The notes under the pieces: generated by a model
Databases searched by the model: none
What the model saw: only the letters and a program-made list of their open reading frames with translations
Told to the model about the DNA's origin: nothing
Translations under genes and position numbers: made by a program
Part shown: in pieces, positions 33,462-43,310 of the stretch
Position numbering within the stretch: position 1 is the stretch's first letter
Layout: the number at the start of each line of letters is the position of its first letter
Assembly (NCBI GenBank): GCA_047967505.1
Contig: CM106538.1
Reading direction: 5' to 3' (one strand)
From: Dipteris shenzhenensis
Lineage: Eukaryota; Polypodiophyta; Polypodiopsida; Gleicheniales
DNA: 64,000 nucleotides

Positions 33462-33953
33462 ATGGCTTCAGGTTCAGATGTTAGTACATATGCTCGAAAA
33501 GAAAGATCTGCAGATGCTAAGTGCCGTCCTTCACAGCCTGCAGCACAAGATGATGAACTTACTATGGAAGCTCAATATGTGTTTGATACCCTCAAGGATG
33601 ACGTTCAGCAGTCACGACAAGAATGGGGCAATGGGGTTTCCACTTCAGACCACTTTCCTGTTGTGCTGGCTATCTCAGAGCCTCACTTGAGAGGCCGGTC
33701 TGCCAGCATCAGGATTCCAGATGCCTTTTACACAGAGGAGGACCTAACAGAGGCAGCCCTACAGATATGGGTTTCTCATGTCCAGGGTGGGCAGCCACAT
33801 GTAGCCGCTGCCCTTTCTGGTATTAGCGACTTCTACCGCTCAGTTGCTTGTACCAGGAGACGAGATATTCTCAGACGTGAGATTGGTGTTCGCCAACAGT
33901 TGGCAGCTTTGCAGAGGGAAGAGCAGAAACGGCCTTCAGATGCTTGGATTTAG
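33462..33953 (+). pseudogene. LINE D ORF1 start fused to endonuclease end
   Basis: MASGSDVSTYARKERSADAK, with EAQYVFDTLKDDVQQ, resembles the LINE A ORF1 N-terminus. It runs without a break into STSDHFPVVLAISEPHLRG, the C-terminal SDH motif of a LINE endonuclease, and the linker AFYTEEDLTEAALQIW. Thus most of ORF1 and of the endonuclease were removed in one in-frame deletion. It ends at UAG 33951-33953, most likely a former CAG (next residues ERLATARAHQQLL continue the same frame). Confidence 0.7.
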
Positions 33954-36430
33954 GAGCGCCTTGCTACAGCAAGGGCTCATCAGCAGTTATTGCTTGATCA
34001 GAGAGCAGAGTATGCCTTTCATGCACGGGAGTCCTTCTGGATTCAGATGGGTCGTAGAGTCAATAAACACTTTTTCTCTACTCTTGGCCCTAGACATGGT
34101 AGAGAGAGTGTATCCTAGCTTATTGACTCACATGGGGTTTTACAGACAGAGCCTGATGATGTCTTACGCATAGCTTTAGATTTCTATGCCACCTTTCTTA
34201 CTGCTGATCCTGAGACACATGATAGAGAGGATGCTAGATAGGCTATTTGGTAGAGCATCCCTGTGTTGGTGAATCCGGGTATGCATGTTCTACTCGATGC
34301 ACCCTTCACCAACACAGAGTTCAGGACTGCACTTTCAGCCCTTCACAAGGGCAAGTGCCCAGGTTCGGATGGCCTCACCCCGTCTTTTTTCATTGCATTT
34401 TGGGATATGATTGGAGACTATATTACTTCAGCCCTGCAGGCCATTTGGGACTCTGGTGAGATGCCTGGGTCGCTTACAGAGGGTCTCATCCACCTTATCC
34501 CAAAAGGAGGTTGCAGAAATTTAGTGTCCCAATGGAGGCCCATCACACTTCTGGGGACTTGTTACAAGATTCTGGCCAAGGCTATCAGCCTCCGATTGCA
34601 GCCACTTCTCCCTAATCTTATTCATGACACTCAAACGGGATTTGTGCATGGCAGAAGCATTTTTTATAACATTTTTTCTTTCTGGGAAGCTTCAGAGTGG
34701 GCCATGTAGAGTGGCCAGAATCTTGCCATTCTACTATTGGATTTTGAGAAAGCTTATGACAGAGTAGATTGGAGTTTTTGGAGGGCACCCTTCTACGCTT
34801 TGGCTTTACTGATGCTTGGATCAGAGGTGTTTCCTCTTTGTACAGATCAGCCCACAGCCAGGTACTTATTGGTGGGGTAAGGGGTGAGAGATTTCAGATT
34901 TCGAGATCAGTCCGTTAGGGATGCCCCCTTGCTCCTTTCCTTTTTTTGTTCGTGGCCGAAGCTATGAGTATCTATGTTAGATCTCAAGCTGACATCTTTG
35001 GGCTGAGACTTCCCATCAGAAGGGAAGAGGAGCGACTTGACAGTGAGTTGGCAGATGACACAGCAGTTTACTTGGATGCCACTCCACAGACACTCACTTC
35101 TTTCAAGACAGCATTGGATTTATTTTGCTTGGCGGCAGGGGCGCAGATAAATTGGCATAAATCCAATGGCTTTTGGATCAGTGATGAGGACACTCCAGTT
35201 TGGGGGCTTGACATAGGATTCACTTGGGTTCAGAGGGGTGAGCCTATCAGGTATTTGGGCTGCCAGGTCGGCTTGGATATTTCTACCACACAGCAGTTTG
35301 CTCCCGTTTTGGAGAGCATCAGAAGGAAGCTTCTTTTTTGGGGCTCAGCCAAGCTGGATTTTGCCTCTAGAGTTGTGGTGGTCAACCAGGTCCTCTTGGC
35401 CACGGCCTGGTTTGTTTGTTCATGCTGGTGCCGTTCTAGGGACTACATCATTCAGCTCAGAAGACCGATTAGAAACTTTCTCTGGATGTGGGCTTGATGG
35501 CACAACAGATGCCTTAGCCAGGGTGGCTTGGGAGACCCTCATCCTCCCTACACAAGAAGGGGGTCTCAATATTATTGATTCAGATTTACAGTGCAGAGCT
35601 TTACTTTGCAAGATGGTGGTGCGGGGACTTAGGCCAGGGTAGGAACCGTGGAAGGACTTTCTTATCAGCAGCATACAGAGGTGCACACCTTCTTCAGGAG
35701 GAGACTGGATGAGCAGTGTTAGGTGGATCTTCACCACAACACACCTCAGATCACCTTCGTCCCCTCTCATGGTTGCCATTCTGAAAGCTTGGGCCAATTT
35801 CAGAAGCACTCTTCGGAGGATTCCTCCTTCCTCTCGGGAAGAGATTGATAGGCAACCCATCATGTGGAATGACAGTATTTTAGATGATCATGGCAGACCA
35901 CTGGGTGCCTCACTCTACATGCAGTGGTCCAGGTGGGAGAGGGGACCTGCATCTTCTATGGGGTCTTGGAAAGCTTTCCGCAGGCTTCCAGAGGAGACCA
36001 AATCAAGGTTGATAGGACATCTAAGAGGGAGTGCAGGGAGGATCTTGTAGATTGAGGCAGCCCTTCCAGAGGTTTGGGTAGACACAGATGATATGCCACT
36101 CACTTCCTCCACTTGGGCACGTACTTTTTCGAGAGGCAGTGTTCTGCTTCAGGTTTTGGCCTTTCGAGATGCACAGGAGGATGCTTTGGTTTTTAGTGTC
36201 CAGGATGGTGGCAGATTGCTCAGATCCACAGAGGACATCTTGGTTTTTAGTGTCCAGGATGGTGGCAGATTGCTCAGATCCACAGAGGACATCTTGCTGG
36301 AGTCTGTTTCGCAACCTTTGGCAATATGCCCAAATATCTTGCATATCCAATTTGGATCTTTCCTACCTGCTATCTCGACTCTCTACCAAAAAAGAGATCC
36401 ATTTGGGTGTTGGAGCATGATGTGGTCATA
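33954..36430 (+). pseudogene. LINE D ORF2 linker and reverse transcriptase
   Basis: The pieces in order are: FWIQMGRRVNKHFFSTLGP; GKCPGSDGLTPSFFIAFW; GLIHLIPKGG and QWRPITLLGTCYKILAKAIS; LLDFEKAYDRVDWSFW; then ELADDTAVYLDATP, where YADD has become LADD. RYLGCQVGLDIS and IRNFLWMWA follow. UAG stops lie near 34240-34252 and at 34708, and frameshifts near 34770, 34920 and 35500. No C-terminal zinc finger remains. Confidence 0.75.
36188..36295. repeat. 54-bp tandem duplication, in frame
   Basis: The segment beginning GGTTTTTAGTGTCCAGGATG is repeated with period 54, duplicating 18 residues (LVFSVQDGGRLLRSTEDI) in the LINE D tail frame. Copies look identical, so the event is recent. Confidence 0.9.
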
Positions 36431-38054
36431 AAAAATGTTAGGGTTAAGACAAAATGACCCTAACCCTAGGCACTCTATCCAATCTTATTGTCTCTTTTGC
36501 TACAGAGGGTAAACTAGGGAGGGAGGGGATCTCAATGACCACTGTAGCTTTGATCTCGCAAGGAGTCGATGAAACACCCGGCCTATCCTCTCTACTAGTC
36601 GAATCCAAGAGAGAAGGTCTTGAAAAGAATCTTCCTAGAACCGAGCACTAAGGGGCTGGCATTGAGCACACTGCTCATAGCTCCAAGAGTGTCAAAAGCC
36701 ACCTGAAAGAATCCTTGTCCCAATAACAAACGTAGTGAGGTGCCAGGCAAGGTCCTCAGATAATACACATTTTTTTCATTATTTAAAAACTGGGAATATC
36801 TGAAATGAAGTCAATATAAATGCATAGCATTTAATTTTAACAGTGTTCAGCACGTTGCTATTAAACACTTTCAATGATGTCATAAATGGATTAGCTTGCA
36901 GGGTTACGTCTAATGCACCAAATTTTGTTACACAAACCTCAGTTTCCAAAATGGATTCCAACTTGAACTGGAAGTACAACAGATTTTATACATACAAAAG
37001 AGGAACAAGAATCCTCACAATTTATTACAATATTATCAGGGTGTGGCCTGAAGTGCCATATATTCACCATTATCAGGAAATTTTGGAATGGCATTTGAGA
37101 TACACTCCAAAATATATTGGAAAGGACAACAAATACAACAAGGAGTTTTCCTCAAAGGGCTGATGCAATCAAGAAACTTATTGCATAGAAATTCTCCATA
37201 CATCCTTAATTTTGTACCTGGCAGCTCGCCATTTGTAGATCAGCTGAATCAAGCAAGGGACTAATGGTTGGGATGTGACCATAACAACCTGAACCTAGAG
37301 TGAATATTAGAAAGAAAGACCACCATGATTGGATTGTGAGTCTTTCTCACCATACACGAGAAGTTTTCATTCTCCTCAATAAGTATTTATGTGATTAGTT
37401 TTCACAGGGACGCGTCCTTTGTAAAGTGAAAAGGTACTATTTTCAGTTCAAATGTATATGTTGTACATCTAGATTTTGAGATTCTGTCATCCAAAGGGCC
37501 CCAAATTTATCAGATTTTGCAGTATCCATTCTATCTTGTGAAATTCCAAAAGGCTGACAACGTCCATAATATGCTAAAATTACTGATTACAATGGGACCA
37601 AATTTTTTTGGGGAAATCTGCATGACTGACAAAATTCATAATACTACATCCACTCACTTGTTTGATTCCAAAAAACAGTCTTAAAGTAGCAGGAGTTACG
37701 CCAAAACAAATTATTGATCCAAACCCCCTGTTAGTATCCACAATGGATCATAGAAACAGAAACACACATGAGTTCGTGCAGAAGTTAGACCTTATCTTCC
37801 CAACAGCTTTCTTGAGATATTTCAATAGGCAAGTCTTAGTGGTAGTCTCAATCAATAATGATGAAAAGTAACTATGGAATAAAAATGAAACTTCAGAGCT
37901 CAATGCTAGCCATAATTTACGATGCATTTAATAGGGGAAAATTTTATTGTGAGCTTTTTAATGCGAGCTTTTTTTGAAATTTATCAAAGATTGCGAGCTT
38001 TTTTAGAGTCCCATAAAAAAAGACCTACTAATCAAAAAATAACAAAGTAATTAC
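36431..38054. other. Non-genic stretch left of the MULE gene
   Basis: No coding frame of note. GTTAGGGT and ACCCTAAC (36437-36466) form a short inverted repeat that looks telomere-like but is not an array. 37920-38050 is AT-rich with repeated GCGAGCTTTTTT-type words (37965, 37993) and may contain the 3' end of the transposon carrying the MULE gene. I could not identify a terminal inverted repeat. Confidence 0.4.
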
Positions 38055-41000
38055 TTATCCTGTATCTATGGATATCCGAGCCTTGTCAGACCCTGTTATT
38101 CTCAAATGGAAAATACTATGATGAAGAAGCTCCACTGTCATTTCTCCCATGACAACAGCGTGCATAGATTGAGCACTAGCTATTCTTTTTGCAGCCTCCT
38201 TAGATATGCCATGCCTCCATTTTGTGGTTCTTACCAATGTGTGTTGAGCTAAATTCCTTGGTATGGATGCCGAGCCTCCATGTGCATCACAAAAATTAGT
38301 TGGCATCGGTGCTGATCCTTGAGGTACATTTGGTGTCCTCCAATTTACATGGGGTTGATCCACTATTTGTAGTCTAAAACCAGCCTTGATGAGATTGCCT
38401 ATCTCCTCACTTGTGATGTTTGTTTCCACATCCACCTTCCACACAGATGGACGTTCAGGAACATGCATGATATTATGATCTAGGTGCCATGTATGAGTTA
38501 TATCATCATTACAAAACCACATCCATTGTGCTTTTGGTCCTCCTATCCCTGGATGCCGCCGTTCAGAGTAGAAACAGGGTGCCACCACTCCTGGTGAACT
38601 GCTTTGTATATATCGATTACACTTAACCTTTCCATCTATGAATCCAAGACACTTCACTTTAGAGTTTTTGGAGGTCCTTCGAATTGCCCAAAAGGTACGG
38701 TGGATAGGCACCTCAACAATATAGAGGCCACTAGGAAGGTCTCCTTGTCTCATAGGTGGAGCCGTTGGGGCTTGTTCTCTTGTGGGCATGGTCTCATTCT
38801 GAGCTCCTTCAGCTTCCCCTACATTGCCATGTTTTTCCCATGATGTTTTTGTAGACTCCCCTTGAACTCCACCTTGCTCCATTGTGGAAGCCCTAACATC
38901 CACTGGTTGGGTATTACCTTGCGGTTTTATTGAATGCCAATCTCCACCTTCTGTCTCGAACCTAATTTTTCTCGGCTGCCCTCTTTGCTTACGATCTCTG
39001 GTCTCCATCACATACCCTGGCTTATGTGAGGTGTTTTCTAAATGTATACTTGATGACTTGCTTCTCTTTCTTTGGACTGTTACCTTATCCCCATGTAATG
39101 GTCTTGGTTCTTCATACATTGGTGTCCCTGCAACTGTTTCATGCACCATTTGTGCAACTTGTGCTGGTGAAGGTGTACTCCTTGAGGCCACTCTTTGCAT
39201 CAAGGCTTCCAAGTTAGGACCATCCCCAACATGCCTTCCAATCATATATGCATATTGTTTGGCACTTTGTAATAGGGCATTTGCCGTGTCCGAGACGCAA
39301 CAATCATATAATTGTATCTTTGTCTTAAACCCTTCTCTTGCTAGCCAACTACCATGCATGCTTTCAGCTACATTTGACCTTGGAGTGTGTGCCTCCTCCA
39401 AGGAACTCTTTGTTACCTGTGGTAAAAAAGGAGGTAATTAGATTGGCTTATTACATTTATTTAGCTTACTACATTTATCTACAAAATACATACCGCGCTC
39501 ATGAGATTTCCCCAATGGGCAATCCGCACATCCCACCAACTAAACCATATGTCCATTGAAGGAATGTCGGCCTCACGGACATGTCTTGCATGCCACCACT
39601 TCCGAATGAGCTTTGCTTGGTTGGTAGCTTCTTGCTTTGTCTTACATAATCTCCAATTCTCACACATGGTGATATGCTCATTCCTCATATCCTCTTTGAT
39701 GAATTTCCTTGTGTGCTTATGCAAGCTTTGTTCCCAATGGAAGAGACATGAGCGCTCTCTCCCAACAATTATGTTGTTTGGACCCCCATTGAAAATAGTT
39801 CTCACAGCTATCCAATTTGCTCCAGCTTCATCAGACATGAAACCATGAAAATCTGCAGGGGGATACCCACATTCTTTCATTGTGGCATTCAACATCTCCC
39901 AAAATAGGATTTGGCTTACAGCATCTTCATCTTTCATCTCACATGTGGCGATGGTCATTAATTCCTGCACACTGGTAGACAAAGCCAACATTATTAAATA
40001 ATATTATACCACAACTCTCTTGATGATAGCAACATGGATACATAAGGATGGAGGGAAGTTATACCTAGGATCATAAACATGACATGCCATTGTGCTCCAC
40101 CCAATCACTCGATAGGTGTGATCAAATTGTACCCATGAATTCCTCAAATCACCATTTCCTCCTCTTCTCATGCGATTGACAAGATCCACACCAGATGCTG
40201 GACCATTGGTTGACATTTTAAAAACAAAACATTTTTCATCTGGCAAGCCTTGCCCTGGAAAACAACATCCATGGAAGAATGAATACATAGACCTTTTCTT
40301 TAGTAAAAGAAGGCTGTCATAACCTTCCCCAACAGGTAACCTTGCCTTCTTCTCTTGTGCAACAATCTGTTTGAACCTGTAACATCACAAGTCAACTATT
40401 TAGAAGGTCCCTATACCATTCTAAAGTTAAGTAAACTAAAAATTACTTAGCTACAAACAAACATACCATTGATTCTCAACTAGTGGTACCAATTGCTCAA
40501 GAAAGTTGGTCAACTCCATATCTCCCACACTTGCCCCTTCATTATTGTCTCCTCTCATCAATGATGAATTCAAGAGCTCTTTGGCAACACTCATTTGAGC
40601 TTTGCGTGGTCCAGCATTTTTATCCACCTTCAAAACATCTGCAACAAGCTTCTTTGTTTTCTCTATCATTGCCTTAGATGTTCCTGGCTGCACGGGGTGC
40701 TGATGTTCACCAACATGGACCATCAATCTAGTCATTGTTTCATCAAATGGCATTACATAATATACTATGCAATTACAAGTATCAATGCAATAAGCAGGCT
40801 TACGACAATAGTGACAAACAATCTTGTTCCTCTCCTCTTCAGTCAAGAGTCCAAGAGCAATCTTCTTTTGTAGGTAGCCTCTAAAAAAGGATGTGTTAAA
40901 CTTCTTATTGTTTGCAAAATAAGGGCAAGTAATCCTATGGCATTCTAATGAGCCAACATAGTAGCTAAGCCTTATTGTACATGAGATAGCCATGTTGGTG

Positions 41001-41764
41001 GTTGATGGTTTAGTCCATACATGGCTATCAAATTTTTGCTCCATGCCATTCATGCCATTGATGTTTCCAAAAGTTGGAGGAAATTCCAATAGCATACTTC
41101 CATTGTATACCCTTGGTAATTCAGTGACTTGCTTCCTTTGCTTTATATTTGCAATCCGCGTTTTGAGTATATTGGCTTGCTTGTTCTCCATGATCCAAGG
41201 TATGATGCTTTTGCTAATCTGACATTCATCTTTTGAATGGTCCTCATTTGAGCCTTCAAGGTCAATGTGTGAAGTCTGCATCATCTCAATGTCAACATCA
41301 GTCCTCGACTTATAAGAATTGTGGTACATACCAGGCTTCTCAATGGGACTTATCTCTTCAAGATCCACGTAAGGAGATGGTTGAGAGGTTTTCTTTCCTT
41401 CTTTGCCAAACTCTTCGGAGTAAACTCTACTAGCAACACAACGTGATGATGAACCAGGCTCTTCAAGATCACTAATAGTACTTGCTGCCATGATTGTATT
41501 GTGGATGAGAGCATACCTTTTTGTCAAGGAGGCATCCAGTACGTAATGCTCTTGACCATCAATATCCCACTCAGATGAAACCTTTACCTTCATTGTTGCT
41601 TCACCTTCAATGACTGCCTTAAGGCAGATGAGCTTGTGCGTATGGGGAAGAAGGCTTTGAAGGAAATGTGCACTAACAATGCTTCTTCCATCCTTGAGCG
41701 GGATAGAGTGTGATAGATTCGCTCCTTCAATAAGCCATTCAATAGAAGCCTCTTCTATAGCCAT
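38055..41764 (-). CDS. MULE-type transposase gene, four exons, intact, GCM/WRKY-like zinc finger
   Basis: Exons on the minus strand are 41764-40467, 40376-40065, 39971-39494 and 39416-38055. All introns are GT-AG and the joined frame is open for 1149 residues. ATG at 41764 opens MAIEEASIEWLIEGANL. A Cys/His cluster (CHYCRKPAYCIDTC, then HVGEHQHPV) resembles the GCM1/WRKY-type DNA-binding finger. The MULE DDE core is complete: QFDHTYR (exon 2), FMSDEAGAN and SCLFHWEQSLHKH (exon 3), RSNVAESMH (exon 4, catalytic Glu). A second Cys/His-rich region near CLGFIDGKVKC and MWFCNDDITHTWHLDH lies in exon 4. The product would act in the nucleus, either as an active transposase or as a domesticated DNA-binding protein; the sequence alone cannot tell. 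The intact frame amid decayed neighbours suggests recent activity or selection. Confidence 0.8.
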
Positions 41765-42180
41765 TTTGGATGACACAACAAAAGGTACCAAAGACAGAGG
41801 GAGCTCAGAGAAAGTGGTTATTAGAGGAGCTCAGAGAATACAGACAATCTTGAGAGTAGAGGGATGGTAATCCAACATGGCATTGAGAGCAAAGGGATGA
41901 TAACCCAACACGGATCATGAAAATAAGAAGGGATGAAAGAGAGAAATGCAATGTGATGCAAAGCTAGAAGGCAACCAATGGGTAGAGGATTGTGAAACAG
42001 GTGGTGTTTGAGCTAATTCCAATGTCGATTATGCCCTGACACCACAATGAGAAGTAGCCATGTGGCCGTCATTACAACCCATTGAGCTGGAATGATGGTG
42101 AGAAAGGTGGCGGCTGAGATTCTTTCACAAACTTGGATTATGCCAGGATGCCACAATCTTAAGACTTAAAAGCCACAATC
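41765..42180. other. Upstream region of the MULE gene
   Basis: Non-coding, with repeated GAGCTCAGAGAA words near 41800-41840 and two similar phrases, GAGGGATGGTAATCCAACA and AAAGGGATGATAACCCAACA, 35-40 bp apart. It would hold the promoter and 5' UTR. I see no clear TATA box. Confidence 0.35.
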
Positions 42181-42310
42181 TTATAGGGACGATTAATGAT
42201 GCCAATTATGCCTTGCCGCCACACCACAATCTTAAGCCTTGAAAGCCACATGCTATTATAGGGACGATTAATGATGCCGATTATGCCTTGCCGCCACAAT
42301 CTGACACTAG
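42165..42310. repeat. 75-bp tandem repeat, two units
   Basis: TTATAGGGACGATTAATGAT occurs at 42181 and 42256, each followed by GCC(A/G)ATTATGCCTTGCCGCC. A diverged version (CGATTATGCCCTGACACCAC) is at about 42028. Confidence 0.8.
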
Positions 42311-42589
42311 TTAGTCACCTTCGCCCCCTCGCGATACTCGGTGCAGATCTAGCCCCAGGGGATATTGGCCGGGGCATTGAGAGATTTGTTAGAAGTCCTA
42401 AAGCGGCGAGCAACGGCCATGGTTGTGGCATTGGAATTAGACGCCACATGTAAATCCTTTGCTCCCTGTGCAAAGGATATAATACAAGCTTCTGGCAGCA
42501 GTAGCAGAAGGAGCGACAGCAGTAGTGGTCTGAGGGAGACCCCGTCGTGCAGGAGTGGAGCCATGCTTTGGCTTGCGATTTCTTGCTAG

Positions 42590-42775
42590 TCTTGGCAATC
42601 CCTCTCTTGGCTCTCTCCTCCCTCTCTCCTCCCTCCTTCGTCCCCTCTCTCGGCTCTCTCCTCCCTCCTTCCACCTTTCCACTCTCCTCCTTCCTTCCAC
42701 CTTTCCACTCTCCTCCCTCCTTCCACCTTTCCTCTCTCCTCCCTCCTTCGTCCCCTCTCTTCGTCTCATCTCAGG
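42590..42775. repeat. Polypyrimidine minisatellite
   Basis: About ten variant units built from CTCTCCTCCCTCCTTC and CACCTTTCCA. The plus strand is almost pure C/T over 180 bp, so triplex (H-DNA) formation is possible. Open frames here are compositional and not genes. Confidence 0.85.
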
Positions 42776-42859
42776 AAGCTTTGTAAAGGCGTGGCTAAGG
42801 GAGTCGGCTCTTCTAAAAACTCACACGACTGCCAGAGCAACAGGTAAAGCGACTCGTAT

Positions 42860-43310
42860 GAATTCTCTCAGCAACTCGTATGAAAAAAAAGGGGGAGGCT
42901 CAACAGCCCCCCTAGCGCAGACTCTAGGGGGCTGCTGAGCCCCCCCCTTTTTTTTCATACGAGTTGCTGAGAGAATTCGTATCGCAGACTCTGGGGGGCG
43001 CTGAGCCCCCCCCTTTTTTTTGGTTTCATAGAGTCTGGGCTAGCGCAGACTCTGGGGGGCTGCTGAGCCCCCCCTGCAAACATGCCGCTTTCAGAGGCAA
43101 TGTGAAGCCAATTCCATTTCTTTGCTCCAATTTTGTTAAAAAGGGGGGGGCTGCTGAGCCCCCCCCTTTTTTTTGGTTTCATAGAGTCTGCGCTAGCGCA
43201 GACTCTGGGGGGCTACTGAGCCCCCCCCTGCAAACATGCCGCTTTCAGAGGCAATGGGAAGCCAGTTCCATTTCTTTGCTCCAATTTTGCAACTTCATGC
43301 CTATAACAGT
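42860..43310. repeat. Nested GC-rich palindromes and duplicated foldback units
   Basis: A near-perfect inverted repeat with arms of nearly 60 bp spans 42860-42978 (centre near 42919) and includes GAATTCTCTCAGCAACTCGT, A8/T8 and G/C6 blocks. A perfect 24-bp palindrome is at 43183-43206. The G6-CTGCTGA-type-C7 hairpin recurs at about 42925, 43054, 43145 and 43206. A unit ending in TGCAAACATGCCGCTTTCAG is duplicated at about 43030 and 43184 (period about 154). This resembles foldback-type DNA elements; no transposase is present. Confidence 0.8.

Larger units (their letters stand above)
33014..36430 (+). mobile_element. LINE D (family G relative), internally deleted and 3'-truncated
   Basis: It has a full-looking 5' UTR with repeated GTAC motifs, an ORF1 start, then a direct join to the last part of the endonuclease and on through RT. 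The 3' end breaks off near 36430 with no zf-RVT tail or poly(A). The RT sequence (QWRPITLLGTCYKILAKAIS, RYLGCQVG) is clearly different from LINE C, so this is another subfamily. Confidence 0.75.

Noticed and set aside
36437-36470. Telomere-like TTAGGGT and ACCCTAACCC words
   Set aside because: Only one short inverted pair, not an array, and not the usual plant TTTAGGG unit; more likely an LTR-like terminus or chance.
42437-42938. Several overlapping 70-130-codon frames in both strands
   Set aside because: Produced by the polypyrimidine minisatellite composition; no motif or consistent frame.
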